Shown piece after piece: positions 29,349 to 37,668 of a stretch of 64,000 bases of DNA. The stretch is from Methanolinea sp. (lineage in GTDB: Archaea; Halobacteriota; Methanomicrobia; Methanomicrobiales; Methanospirillaceae): contig JASFYI010000002.1 in the NCBI GenBank assembly GCA_030055515.1, forward strand, positions 251,290-315,289. Reading direction: 5' to 3'. The stretch's first letter is position 1, and each line of letters starts with the position of its first letter. A model generated the notes under the pieces. The model saw only the letters and a program-made list of their open reading frames with translations. It had not been told where the DNA came from and made no database searches. A program made the position numbers and the translations under genes.

Positions 29349-29663
29349 CTATGCGGGGCCGACGAGCCGGGCGACGAGGTCGACGTACTGCTCCTTGAGC
29401 TGGTAGATGCTGTGCGTCCCCTCCCTGTTCTTCTTCACGTGGAGGATCCCTATTCGCGAGGCGACGATCCCCACCATCGCGGCCACCGAGTGGTAGCTGA
29501 TGGAGAAGTGCCTGTTGAGGATCTCGCAGATCTTCGCGATCGTGAGGCTCTTCATCCGGAGGAAGATCTTCAGCATCGCACGCCGGATCCCGGTCTGGTC
29601 ACGCGAGAGGTATACCCGCAGGCGGTTCTCGATGACTGCCTTGATCTCGTGCGGAGATCTCAT
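29349..29663 (-). CDS. DUF2551 winged-helix protein
   Basis: A 104-residue methanogen protein of the DUF2551 type. It reads as a winged helix: SLTIAKICEILNRHFSISYH is the helix-turn-helix, and MVGIVASRIGILHVKKNREG the recognition region and wing. Arg and Lys are frequent, consistent with DNA binding. TTATATAAA about 25-35 bases before the ATG at 29663 is a good TATA box. A longer upstream frame exists but includes this promoter. It is divergent from secF, which begins 195 bases away. Targets are unknown. Confidence 0.78.
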   Translation of the reverse strand: MRSPHEIKAVIENRLRVYLSRDQTGIRRAMLKIFLRMKSLTIAKICEILNRHFSISYHSVAAMVGIVASRIGILHVKKNREGTHSIYQLKEQYVDLVARLVGPA

Positions 29664-29857
29664 GAAGTGGTACTCACCGTAATTTTTATATAAGGATTTC
29701 TCTTCTTCCCGGCGAAAATCCGTGGCGGAACGCGGGATCGGGCAGGCGGCAGGGGAGAGTGCGGGCAAAGGGGAGAGCAACGGCGGATTTTTCCCGCGGG
29801 GAGGGCACGTGCGCCCTCTCCGAAGGATTTTACCCCTCCCTCGCCAAGTACTGGGTC

Positions 29858-30712
29858 ATGGGATTCGTCGTTTACGACGTGAACAGGTACACTCCCCGGC
29901 AGATGGTGGTCGTCCCGATCGTCATCCTGGCCGCGAGCCTCGTCCTCCTCGGTGTCACAACGCTCGAGACGGGGATGCCGGTCAGGGCGGGGATCGACTT
30001 CTCCGGGGGGACTGCCGTCACGCTCTTCACAACCGACTCGGCCGAGCAGATCAGGGCCGCCTTCTCCTCCTACCCCCTCCTCTCCGTCGGGGAAGGGGTG
30101 AACAACGGGAAGTACCTGAAGTTCGGGCCCATGGACGACGCGAGCCTGCAGGCGCTCGCCGCGGAGATAGGCGCGAGGTACCCCGACGCGAAGATCGACC
30201 AGATAGGGGCGGCATTCGGCGAGACGCTCCAGCGGCAGGCACTGCTCGCCCTCGTCATCTCCTTCGTCGGGATGACGGTCGTCGTCTTCCTCGCGTTCCG
30301 CTCGCTCGTCCCCGCGGGCGCGGTCGTCCTCTCGGCATTCGCGGACATCGCGGTCACGGCGGCCGCGATGAACCTCGTCGGGATCGAGCTCTCGCTCGCG
30401 ACGGTCGCCGCGCTCCTCATGCTGATAGGGTACTCGGTCGACTCCGACATCCTCCTCACGATGAGGGTCCTCAAGAGGCAGGGGAAGCTTGACGAGAAGC
30501 TCGCCGGCGCCTTCCGGACCGGCATCATCATGACGACGACGACCATCGCCGCGGTCTTCGCGATGTGGGTCGTCGCGTCCGTCGGGCAGATCACCGTCGT
30601 GCGGGATATCGCGACCGTGCTCCTCATCGGGCTCGCTGTCGACATGGTGAACACGTGGCTCACGAACGCGGGGATCATCAAGTGGTACGTCCTCGCGAGG
30701 GGTGGGAGATGA
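29858..30712 (+). CDS. secF: Protein-export membrane protein SecF
   Basis: A 284-residue membrane protein of the RND-related SecDF complex, which uses the ion gradient to aid Sec export. The first helix is at about residues 17-37, then AGIDFSGGTAVTLF, the SecF form of the conserved P-domain motif. Five more helices follow from about residue 130, with GYSVDSDILLTMRVLK and FRTGIIMTTTTIAAVFAMW. The ATG at 29858 gives the family N-terminus. SecF precedes SecD, the usual archaeal order, with a 4-base overlap. Confidence 0.93.
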   Translation: MGFVVYDVNRYTPRQMVVVPIVILAASLVLLGVTTLETGMPVRAGIDFSGGTAVTLFTTDSAEQIRAAFSSYPLLSVGEGVNNGKYLKFGPMDDASLQALAAEIGARYPDAKIDQIGAAFGETLQRQALLALVISFVGMTVVVFLAFRSLVPAGAVVLSAFADIAVTAAAMNLVGIELSLATVAALLMLIGYSVDSDILLTMRVLKRQGKLDEKLAGAFRTGIIMTTTTIAAVFAMWVVASVGQITVVRDIATVLLIGLAVDMVNTWLTNAGIIKWYVLARGGR

Positions 30713-32163
30713 ACGCGGACCGGCTGAAGGCGATCCTCGGCCACTGGCAGGTGGCGCTCATGGTCGTCCTCCTCGTGCTCGCGGTGGTCTCGATCGCCCC
30801 GCGCGTCGAGGACGGGAAGTTCACGACGAACCTCCAGTACGGCCTCGACCTGCAGGAGGGGACGTGGCTCCAGATGGAGTTCAAGGCCGTGGTCGCGGGG
30901 TTCGAGACGAGGGAAGACCCCGACGCGTTCGCCGACGCCGTCCGGCAGAGACTGGATGCCGAGGTGTACCTGCTCGGCGGGAACAAGCTCGAGGTCCGGA
31001 AGTTCGTCCCGAGGGAGGAGCTCGAGGCCACCTTCGCTGCGGCGGGGGGCAGGCTCACCACGTACGAGCAGGGGGTCTCCCGGGCAACGGCCGAGGAGGT
31101 GAAGAGGATCCTCGAGAACAAGCTGAACGCGCTCGGGACGAAGGACGCCCGCGTCAACCCGCTCGTCGGGCTCTCGGGGGTCTCCCACTACGTCCGCGTC
31201 GAGCTTGCGGGCGTCTCGCTCTCGCAGGCAAAGGAGATCGTGGGCAGGCAGGGGAAGTTCGAGGTGCGGATCCACACGGTCGGCAACGAGACCGAGAACG
31301 TCTTCTACGGCGACAGCATCACGACCGTGGGGGTCCCGAGCCACGATGCGCCGGGAAGCCCGGTCTGGGGCGTCTCCTTCACGCTCAACCAGGAGGGCGC
31401 GGAGAAACTCCAGAAGGCAGCAATAAGGACGGGCGCGGTCCAGGACCCCGAGGCCCACTACCTCGACATGGTCCTCGACGAAAAGGTCGTGTACAGTGCG
31501 CCGCTCTCCCCTGACCTCGCGGCGAAGCTCGCCCGCGAGCCGATCCGCCAGCTCTTCGCTTCCACGGGGACGGGGACAGCGGGGCTCGAGGCCGCAAAGA
31601 ACCTCGAGATCCACCTCCGGGCGGGGGCGCTCCCCGTGGACGTCATTGTCGCGGGATCGGGGTTCGTGCCCGCGGAGCTCTCCGATTACTTCAAGTACAT
31701 ATGCGCGGTCGCCTTCATCGTGGCGGCGATCGCGGTCGGTGTCGTCGTCTACTTCCGGTACCGCGAGCCCGCGATCGTCCTCCCGATGATGGCGACCAAC
31801 CTCTCGGAGATCGTGATCCTCCTCGGCATCGCGGTCTACATCCAGCAGCTGGACCTCGCCTCGATCGCCGCGCTCATCGCGGTCCTCGGGACGGGGATCG
31901 ACCAGCTCGTCATCATCACGGACGAGATCCTCCACGAGGGCAAGGTGCCCTCGCCCACGCTCTACACCAAGCGCCTCACGAGGGCGCTCGGGATCATCCT
32001 CGTCTCGGCGGCGACCGTCGTCATCGCGATGATCCCCCTCGCGCTCATGGACCTCTCGAGTCTCCGCGGCTTTGCGATCATCACGATGGTCGGCGTCCTC
32101 GTCGGGGTGATCATCACCCGGCCTGCCTACGGGGAGATAATCAAGGAGATACTCTCCCGCTGA
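30709..32163 (+). CDS. secD: Protein-export membrane protein SecD
   Basis: A 484-residue partner of SecF. The first helix is at about residues 15-30, followed by NLQYGLDLQEGTWLQMEF, the SecD signature. A large extracellular domain runs to about residue 325. Five helices then follow, with LGTGIDQLVIITDEIL as the conserved charged helix and the final FAIITMVGVLVGVIITRPAYG. The ATG overlaps the secF stop (ATGA) and is preceded by GGTGGGAG. Both proteins should sit in the cytoplasmic membrane next to SecYEG. Confidence 0.94.
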   Translation: MNADRLKAILGHWQVALMVVLLVLAVVSIAPRVEDGKFTTNLQYGLDLQEGTWLQMEFKAVVAGFETREDPDAFADAVRQRLDAEVYLLGGNKLEVRKFVPREELEATFAAAGGRLTTYEQGVSRATAEEVKRILENKLNALGTKDARVNPLVGLSGVSHYVRVELAGVSLSQAKEIVGRQGKFEVRIHTVGNETENVFYGDSITTVGVPSHDAPGSPVWGVSFTLNQEGAEKLQKAAIRTGAVQDPEAHYLDMVLDEKVVYSAPLSPDLAAKLAREPIRQLFASTGTGTAGLEAAKNLEIHLRAGALPVDVIVAGSGFVPAELSDYFKYICAVAFIVAAIAVGVVVYFRYREPAIVLPMMATNLSEIVILLGIAVYIQQLDLASIAALIAVLGTGIDQLVIITDEILHEGKVPSPTLYTKRLTRALGIILVSAATVVIAMIPLALMDLSSLRGFAIITMVGVLVGVIITRPAYGEIIKEILSR

Positions 32164-32220
32164 CGCGGGAGAACAATCTTTATCACTCTTTTCCTTCCAC
32201 TAAGTCTCTTGGGAATCGTG

Positions 32221-32493
32221 ATGGGCAGACCGGTTTTAATCGACTTTTTTGCTGAATGGTGCGGTCCGTGCAAGAGGCAGGGCCCGATCCTCGACGAGCT
32301 GAAGCGGAGGTTGGGCGAGAAGGTAGAGATACGGAAGGTCGACGTGGACCAGCACATGGAGATGGCGAACAGGTACGGGATACGGGTCGTCCCGACGCTC
32401 GTCATCGAGAAAGACGGCAGGGTCATCCGGAGCTTCGAGGGCGTGACGAGCGCCGAGACCCTCGAGGCGATGCTCGCGCCGCTGGTGGAGTGA
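32221..32493 (+). CDS. Thioredoxin
   Basis: A 90-residue thioredoxin with the active site WCGPC at residues 13-17 and the cis-proline segment VVPTLVIEKDG. It reduces protein disulfides and could serve the ArsC-type protein elsewhere in the window. The ATG at 32221 is preferred over a TTG at 32209. A CTTTATCA box about 40 bases upstream is a likely TATA element. The F420 oxidoreductase gene starts four bases after the stop, so the two are probably co-transcribed. No thioredoxin reductase gene is adjacent. Confidence 0.93.
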   Translation: MGRPVLIDFFAEWCGPCKRQGPILDELKRRLGEKVEIRKVDVDQHMEMANRYGIRVVPTLVIEKDGRVIRSFEGVTSAETLEAMLAPLVE

Positions 32494-32497
32494 GCCC

Positions 32498-33148
32498 GTG
32501 CGGGTCGGGATAGTGGGGGGGACCGGGGACATCGGCGAGGGCCTCGCGATGCGCCTCTCCTCCCGGCACGAGGTGATCATCGGGTCGCGGGACGAGGGGA
32601 AGGCGGCAGAGTGCAGCCGGTCCTGCGTCGAGACGCTCCGGGGGAGGGGACTTGCCTGCTCCTGCGAGGGGGCGACGAACCAGGAGGCAATCGACAGGTC
32701 TGACATCGTCATCCTCGCGATCCCCTTCCGGCACGTGGAGTCAACGCTCCAGGGCCTCCACGGGTTCTCGGGCAAGATCGTCGTCTCGCCGGTCAACCCG
32801 ATCGAGAAGGGCGAGTACTTCCGGTACGCACCCCCGCCCGAGGGCTCGGCCGCCCTGATGATCCGGAGGCTGCTCCCCCCCGACGCCCGGCTCTGCACGG
32901 CGTTCAACACGGTCGCCGCGAACAAGTGGCGGGCGCTCGACCAGGACCTCCACCTCGCGGTCCCGGTCTGCGGGGACGACCGGGAGGCAAAGGCGGTCGT
33001 GATGGCGCTCGCCGCGAGCATCGAGGGGATACGCGCGTACGACGCGGGCCCGCTCGCGGCCTCCTGCATGGTCGAGTCGCTGACCCCCCTCCTCCTCAAC
33101 ATCGCGCGGTTCAACAGGATGCGGGACGTCGGGATCGAGTTCCGGTGA
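32498..33148 (+). CDS. npdG: F420H2:NADP oxidoreductase
   Basis: A 216-residue enzyme transferring hydride between coenzyme F420 and NADP. The N-terminal Rossmann motif is VGIVGGTGDIGEGLAMRLSS, followed by HEVIIGSRDEGKA, in which Ser-Arg recognise the NADP phosphate. AIPFRHVESTL, VVSPVNPIEKG and the F420-site segment TAFNTVAANKWRAL also fit. In methanogens it makes NADPH for biosynthesis. The start is a GTG at 32498. Its stop overlaps the aldolase GTG by four bases. Confidence 0.95.
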   Translation: MRVGIVGGTGDIGEGLAMRLSSRHEVIIGSRDEGKAAECSRSCVETLRGRGLACSCEGATNQEAIDRSDIVILAIPFRHVESTLQGLHGFSGKIVVSPVNPIEKGEYFRYAPPPEGSAALMIRRLLPPDARLCTAFNTVAANKWRALDQDLHLAVPVCGDDREAKAVVMALAASIEGIRAYDAGPLAASCMVESLTPLLLNIARFNRMRDVGIEFR

Positions 33149-33741
33149 AGAAGGCGGCAGAGGGGGTGGACACGCCCGTGACGGATGTCGCCGCGGAATT
33201 TGCGCGCGTGGGAAGGCGCCTCGTCCGGGAGAGGCTTGTCGCGGCGAACTTCGGGAACATGAGCGTGCGCACCGGCGACGGGTTCCTCGTCACCCGGACG
33301 GGATCGTTCCTCGACGAGCCCGGCGAGCCCGTTTTCGTCCCCCTCGCGGGCGAGATCCCGCCGGGGGCATCGAGCGAGTCCCGGCTCCACCGCGAGGTGT
33401 ACCGCCGGACCCCGCACGGCGCGATCGTCCACGCCCACCCCGTCCACGCCGTCGCGCTCTCCCTCTCCTGCGGCGACCGGGTCGTCCCGCGCGACAGCGA
33501 GGGCCAGATGTTCGCGCCCGAGATCCCGGTCGTCGGCGGCGCGCCGGGGAGCGCGGAGATGGCGGGAAACGTCGCGGAAGCCCTCACGCGCGTCCGGGTC
33601 GCGATCGTCCGCGGGCACGGGACGTTTGCGGCCGCGGGAACGCTCCGGGAGGCATACGTCCTCACCTCCCTCGCGGAGCACAGCTGCGCAGTCCTCCTCC
33701 TCTCGGGGCTGGCCGGGAGTGCCGCGCCACCGGGAGATTGA
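33145..33741 (+). CDS. Class II aldolase (fuculose-1-phosphate aldolase family)
   Basis: A 198-residue class II aldolase/adducin-family enzyme. The phosphate-binding AANFGNMSVR is near residue 32, the catalytic acid is in SSESRLHREVYR, zinc ligands are in VHAHPVHAVAL, and the third histidine is in VRGHGTFAA. Substrates of the family are fuculose- or rhamnulose-phosphate. In Methanocaldococcus the related enzyme makes lactaldehyde, thought to feed lactate for coenzyme F420. Being translationally coupled to an F420 enzyme gene (GTGA overlap) supports that here, by inference. Other sugar-phosphate substrates cannot be excluded. Confidence 0.88.
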   Translation: MKKAAEGVDTPVTDVAAEFARVGRRLVRERLVAANFGNMSVRTGDGFLVTRTGSFLDEPGEPVFVPLAGEIPPGASSESRLHREVYRRTPHGAIVHAHPVHAVALSLSCGDRVVPRDSEGQMFAPEIPVVGGAPGSAEMAGNVAEALTRVRVAIVRGHGTFAAAGTLREAYVLTSLAEHSCAVLLLSGLAGSAAPPGD

Positions 33742-33769
33742 ATTATCCGGCCGGGGGGAATAGTACAGG

Positions 33770-34132
33770 ATGGTGCCCGGGAATCCCATGGAAGGAATCG
33801 GCGAGAAGTTCGCGAGGCTTCCCCCCCACCTCCAGCGCGAGGTCGAGGACTACATCGACTTCCTCCTCGAGCGGCGCGTCACGGTGGACGACGCGGCCGC
33901 CCCGCCAGTTCCCGCGGAAATCCCGCGCGAGGAACCCCCGCTCGGCCCGTCCCCAATCATCGCGGCAGAGGAGATCCCGTTCCGGCCCGCGGGCGACGAC
34001 CTCTTCCCTCCCCCCGACCCTCCCGCGCGGGCGACGACCCCGGCAACCCCCGCGAGGATAATCGAGATCACCCGGAGGGCAAGGAGGGACAGCGAGGAGA
34101 GGGGGAGGGAGATCCTCGAGTGGATCGACTGA
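33770..34132 (+). CDS. Hypothetical protein with DUF2281-like N-terminus
   Basis: A 120-residue protein. The first 35 residues read KFARLPPHLQREVEDYIDFL, a helix pair resembling the DUF2281 motif often found in antitoxin-like or regulatory small proteins. A Pro/Ala-rich linker (about residues 45-90) follows and then a basic helix ARIIEITRRARRDSEERGR. No toxin partner is adjacent. An alternative ATG at 33788 would remove six residues. It lies 28 bases after the aldolase gene. The function is unknown. Confidence 0.6.
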   Translation: MVPGNPMEGIGEKFARLPPHLQREVEDYIDFLLERRVTVDDAAAPPVPAEIPREEPPLGPSPIIAAEEIPFRPAGDDLFPPPDPPARATTPATPARIIEITRRARRDSEERGREILEWID

Positions 34133-34205
34133 TGCGCCGGCCACCAGGCGGGGGGAAGACAACAACTATATCCTGCCGGCGGAGAAACATGTACATCCAT
34201 CCTGT

Positions 34206-34277
34206 GGGCTCGTAGATCAGGGGTAGATCGTCACGTTCGCAACGTGAAGGCCACGGGTTCGAATCCCGTCGAGTCCA
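34206..34277 (+). tRNA. tRNA-Ala (CGC)
   Basis: 72 bases. The acceptor GGGCTCG/CGAGTCC includes the G3-T70 wobble pair that identifies alanine tRNA; discriminator A73. The anticodon stem TCACG/CGTGA encloses TTCGCAA, giving CGC. The T arm is ACGGG-TTCGAAT-CCCGT. No intron and no encoded CCA. A T-rich stretch follows. Confidence 0.95.
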
Positions 34278-34385
34278 TGGTTTTTCGCAATAAAATTTTT
34301 CAGGTGGTCTTTTTTGGCGACCGGGGGTCGCGGCGGGGATCATGCAGGGGAAACCTTTTATCCGTTCCCGGTCCACAATTCCCGC

Positions 34386-34751
34386 ATGAACCCGAACGGC
34401 CAGAGAATCGTCCTCGCGGCCGTGGTCGCGCTCCTCGTCGCCGCGCCAATCGCCACGGTTGCGTTCTCCAAGTTCCAGGGCAAGGGTATCACGCTCGAGT
34501 TCAAAGTGCCGCAGCTCGCGGTCCCCGGGGATCCCTCGCGTATCGTGGTCACGGGGCCGTTCAGCCTGCCGGGCCCGAGAATGGACCTCTCCCTCCTCTC
34601 AGGGGCGCAGAACGTCGATTACGGTCCTCCCCCCTCACCCACCCCGGTTCTCTCCCCGCACATGGGGTCAAGCGTGACGTACGAGAACCTCTTCCAGCCC
34701 AATACCTGCCCGGGAGGATGCTGCAACTGCTACTGCAGCAGCTGCCGGTGA
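34386..34751 (+). CDS. Secreted or membrane-anchored small protein with a cysteine-rich tail
   Basis: A 121-residue protein. Residues 8-28 (IVLAAVVALLVAAPIATVAF) form a signal or anchor helix. The middle has about 65 residues with beta character, then a Pro-rich turn. The last 14 residues hold six cysteines as CPGGCCNCYCSSC, ending in Arg. The cysteine arrangement could bind metal or be crosslinked outside the cell. A CCTTTTATCC box about 25 bases upstream suggests a leaderless message. It lies between the two tRNA-Ala genes. I do not recognise the family. Confidence 0.65.
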   Translation: MNPNGQRIVLAAVVALLVAAPIATVAFSKFQGKGITLEFKVPQLAVPGDPSRIVVTGPFSLPGPRMDLSLLSGAQNVDYGPPPSPTPVLSPHMGSSVTYENLFQPNTCPGGCCNCYCSSCR

Positions 34752-34804
34752 GGAACGGCAAGCATTTTTTCCCACCGGCGGGGGAATCCCCCGGGAAAAA
34801 AGGG

Positions 34805-34993
34805 TTACCCTACTTTTTTGAGCATCGCTTGGACCTCGGCCTCGAGGGTCGAGCGGAGCCTCCCGATGGCCTCGTCCATGTCGGTGGTCACGGTGATGGT
34901 GAAGGAATTCTCGGTCTTCTTGTCGAGGTAGTTCACGGTGTACTCGACCTGTCCGTCCTTCCCCCTCTTCGGTTCGATGATCAGCTGGGCCAT
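34805..34993 (-). CDS. Small conserved-looking soluble protein
   Basis: A 62-residue protein with strands QLIIEPKRGKDGQVEYTVNY and SFTITVTTDMDEAIGRLR, followed by a helix ending LKKVG. Charged and hydrophobic residues alternate as in a folded alpha/beta protein. The ATG at 34993 has no strong ribosome site. It is convergent with the cysteine-tail gene. No family or function is recognised. Confidence 0.6.
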   Translation of the reverse strand: MAQLIIEPKRGKDGQVEYTVNYLDKKTENSFTITVTTDMDEAIGRLRSTLEAEVQAMLKKVG

Positions 34994-35110
34994 GCGACAA
35001 CGCCTTCTCGCGTGGGTCCCGCGTCCTCATCAGCCTTCCGGTTCCCCGCGATCAGTAACGGCTATATGGATCCCGCCGGAAACCTGAGTGCTGCAGCGGC
35101 GCGGCCGCGG

Positions 35111-35182
35111 GGGCTCGTAGATCAGGGGTAGATCGTCACGTTTGCAACGTGAAGGCCACGGGTTCGAATCCCGTCGAGTCCA
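35111..35182 (+). tRNA. tRNA-Ala (TGC)
   Basis: 72 bases, identical to the tRNA at 34206-34277 except for T in place of C at the first anticodon base (loop TTTGCAA). The G3-T70 alanine identity pair is kept. A run of T follows as terminator. Confidence 0.95.
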
Positions 35183-35297
35183 TCGTTTTTCGGGGTGATT
35201 TTTTCCAGGCGACCCCCGTGCGGCGAAAATAGGACGTCCGGGTCACAGCCCCCGGTTGCCTGGGACACCGGGAAAAAAAGGGCGGGGATATCCCCCT

Positions 35298-36308
35298 TCA
35301 GAGGATGATCTCGATGTCGAGCTTCTCGGCGAGTTCCTTGTACCTGTTCCGGATCGTCACCTCGGTGACGCCCGCGACCTCTGCCACCTCGCGCTGCGTC
35401 CTGCGCTCGCCGCCGAGGATCGAGGAGATGTAGATGGCCGCCGCGGCAACGCCCGTCGGCCCGCGGCCGCTCGTGAGCTCCCTCTCGCCCGCCTGCCTCA
35501 GGATCTCCACGGCCCGGCTCTGGACCTCGCCCTTCAGGTTGAGGCCCGAGCAGAACCGCGGCACGTAGTCGATCGGGGACGTGGGGAGGAGCTTGAGCCC
35601 GAGCTCGCGAGAGATGAACCTGTACGTCCGCCCGATCTCCTTGCGGGAGACCCTCGAGACCTCGGCGATCTCGTCGAGCGTGCGGGGGACGCTGCACTGG
35701 CGGCAGGCCGCGTACAGGGCGGCGGCCGCGACCCCCTCGATGCTCCGCCCGCGGATGAGGTTCTTGTCGACCGCGTCCCTGTACACGACCGCGGCGGTCT
35801 CCCTCACGTTCCGGGGCAGGCCGAGGGCAGACGCCATCCTGTCGAGCTCGGAGAGGGCGAACGCGAGGTTCCTCTCGGTCGCGTTGCTGACGCGGATACG
35901 CCTCTGCCACTTGCGCAGCCTGTAGAGCTGGGCGCGGTTCTTGCTCGAGATGGCCCTCCCGTAGGAGTCCCTGTTGCGCCAGTCGATCATCGTCGAGAGG
36001 CCCTTGTCGTGGATCGTGAACGTCATCGGGGCGCCGACGCGGGACCTCTTCATCCTCTGGTCGTGGTCAAACGCCCTCCACTCCGGCCCCCTGTCGATGA
36101 AATCCTCGTCGATCACGAGGCCGCAGTTCTGGCAGACGAGCTCGGCACGCTCGTAGTCGTGGACGAGCTGGCGGCTCCCGCACTCGGGGCAGACGGACTC
36201 CGTGTGGTCCTCTGCCTTCTTCTCCTGCTCCTTTACCCTCTCTTTCAGCCTGCTCTTGAGGACTTCCCTCTCCTTCTGGAGGAGCTTGATCTTCTCGACT
36301 TCTTCCAC
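35298..36308 (-). CDS. tfb: Transcription initiation factor IIB
   Basis: A 336-residue archaeal TFB that recruits RNA polymerase to TBP-bound promoters. The zinc ribbon uses Cys 40, 43, 59 and 62 (CPEC...CQNC). The B-reader/linker follows ([19 protein letters not shown]), then two cyclin repeats, each with the expected R-G-R-S/G-P motif: [20 protein letters not shown] and [17 protein letters not shown] basic coiled-coil of about 35 residues precedes the ribbon. It is 19 bases downstream of gar1, a conserved archaeal pair. Confidence 0.97.
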   Translation of the reverse strand: MEEVEKIKLLQKEREVLKSRLKERVKEQEKKAEDHTESVCPECGSRQLVHDYERAELVCQNCGLVIDEDFIDRGPEWRAFDHDQRMKRSRVGAPMTFTIHDKGLSTMIDWRNRDSYGRAISSKNRAQLYRLRKWQRRIRVSNATERNLAFALSELDRMASALGLPRNVRETAAVVYRDAVDKNLIRGRSIEGVAAAALYAACRQCSVPRTLDEIAEVSRVSRKEIGRTYRFISRELGLKLLPTSPIDYVPRFCSGLNLKGEVQSRAVEILRQAGERELTSGRGPTGVAAAAIYISSILGGERRTQREVAEVAGVTEVTIRNRYKELAEKLDIEIIL

Positions 36309-36327
36309 GGCGAATCACTCCGTTTCC

Positions 36328-36552
36328 CTACCGGGCAAACATCATTTCCCCAGCCGTCACCGCGCACGGCCTCTCGCAGAGAACTGCGGCGAGGGGAGAG
36401 GCGACATTCCCAAAAACGTCCACCACCCTGCCGACCGGTTTCATGCGCCTGTCGACGACCTCGCTGTGGAGCCGGGGGAGTCGCGCCGGATCGCACCGGA
36501 CCACGAGGATACGCCCCCCTACGACGTGAACAGCGGGACCGACTGGTTTCAC
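36328..36552 (-). CDS. gar1: H/ACA ribonucleoprotein component Gar1
   Basis: A 74-residue Gar1-like protein, part of the H/ACA guide-RNA pseudouridylation complex with Cbf5, Nop10 and L7Ae. The core reads GRILVVRCDPARLPRLHSEV then MKPVGRVVDVFGNVASPLAA, the beta-barrel that contacts Cbf5. The GTG at 36552 gives the family-like N-terminus. Upstream, AT-rich sequence at about 36590-36640 with TATATAAATT supplies the promoter for gar1 and tfb. Confidence 0.9.
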   Translation of the reverse strand: MKPVGPAVHVVGGRILVVRCDPARLPRLHSEVVDRRMKPVGRVVDVFGNVASPLAAVLCERPCAVTAGEMMFAR

Positions 36553-36657
36553 ACGAAAAACCCCTTATTCCTCTGCCTGCGTGGACAGGCTGAAGGATTT
36601 AGTAATTTATATATGTGGAAATTTTTAGTATATAAAATTATTGAAAATGTATAAATA

Positions 36658-37308
36658 TCACTTTTTCACCGCGAGGAATTCCCCTATATGAAACGAGAGG
36701 ATCGACTCGCACTGGGCGGGAGTGAGCCCGGCACCCATTCCCACCACCCTGCGCGCGCGCGCGTCCATGAGGTCGCCGGGCGCGTGGGCGTCCGAGTCGA
36801 TCACGAGCGTGCACCCCGCCTCGAGGGCAACCCTCGCGACGTGGCCGTTCGTCCTGTTGTGGCCGCACCGCGCCGTGAGCTCCACGGCGACCCCGTTCTC
36901 GCGGGCGAGGGCCGCCTCCTCCGCGGTGAGGAACCCCGGGTGCGCGAGGACGTCGACGTCCCTGCAGGCGCACGCCGCCCGGTTCGTCCCGGGCGCGACG
37001 GGCTCCGCGGTCGTCTCCCCGTGGACGACCACGATCGCGGCCCCGAGCCTCTTTGCCTCTCGCGCCATCGCGGGAATCATCGCGGGCGGGACGTGCGTGA
37101 GCTCGACGCCCGGGTAGAGCGTCACCCCGTACTCCCGGGCGGCGGGGACAAGCCTCCTCACCGCGGCGACGAGCCCTTCGAGGTTCGTTGCGTCCGCGTG
37201 GTCCGCGATCCCCACCTCCGTGTACCCGAGGGCCGCGAGCCTCCGCACGAGCTCCGCGGGGAGCATCTCGCCGTCGGTGAGGACCGTGTGGGTGTGCAGG
37301 TCGTACAT
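36658..37308 (-). CDS. PHP-domain phosphoesterase
   Basis: A 216-residue PHP-domain metallo-phosphoesterase. Metal-binding motifs are YDLHTHTVLTDGEM at the start, IADHADATN, PGVELTHVPP, VVVHGETTAEP, LAHPGFLTAEE and VIDSDAHAPGDL. All histidine and aspartate positions of the PHP fold seem intact, so it should be active. Relatives include histidinol-phosphate phosphatases of the PHP type, but no other his genes are here. It is four bases downstream of srp19 and probably co-transcribed with it. Confidence 0.88.
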   Translation of the reverse strand: MYDLHTHTVLTDGEMLPAELVRRLAALGYTEVGIADHADATNLEGLVAAVRRLVPAAREYGVTLYPGVELTHVPPAMIPAMAREAKRLGAAIVVVHGETTAEPVAPGTNRAACACRDVDVLAHPGFLTAEEAALARENGVAVELTARCGHNRTNGHVARVALEAGCTLVIDSDAHAPGDLMDARARRVVGMGAGLTPAQCESILSFHIGEFLAVKK

Positions 37309-37312
37309 CCCC

Positions 37313-37591
37313 TCACTTCCTCCCCCCGAGGTGGGCAGAGATCACCCTGAGGAGCTCCTCCTTGCCCCCGTTCCACTCCACGACGAGCCTCCCTTCCTGC
37401 TTCCACCAGCGCCCGGGGTAGTGCTTCTGCTCGGCCCGGAAGGAGAGCCCCGCCCTCCGCGCGGCCCGCTCGAGGTCCGCGAGGGAGGGGTCCCGGACCG
37501 CCGCCGGGAGCGCGACCCTCCGCCCCGCGCTCCTCGGGAGGGCGGCGTCGAAGTAGCAGGGGTAGACGATCCTCTCGTTCCTCGTCCCCAT
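37313..37591 (-). CDS. srp19: Signal recognition particle 19 kDa protein
   Basis: A 92-residue SRP19, which binds 7S RNA and prepares it for SRP54. It has ERIVYPCYFDAALPRSAGRR, the typical opening, then VRDPSLADLERAARRAGLSF, and HYPGRWWKQEGRLVVEW. Length matches archaeal SRP19. It is divergent from hypB across 77 bases and followed by the PHP gene. The 7S RNA itself was not found in the window. Confidence 0.95.
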   Translation of the reverse strand: MGTRNERIVYPCYFDAALPRSAGRRVALPAAVRDPSLADLERAARRAGLSFRAEQKHYPGRWWKQEGRLVVEWNGGKEELLRVISAHLGGRK

Positions 37592-37668
37592 CCTCTAGTC
37601 ACCGGTCTCCTGATCCCATTTCAGTCGGATTGTGAACCTATAAACTGTGCAGGAGCGAATGGATAGGT

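Noticed and set aside
34206-35182. The two tRNA-Ala copies as ends of an integrated element.
   Set aside because: The interval carries no integrase or mobile genes and the copies are complete tRNAs with different anticodons, so duplication is a simpler explanation.
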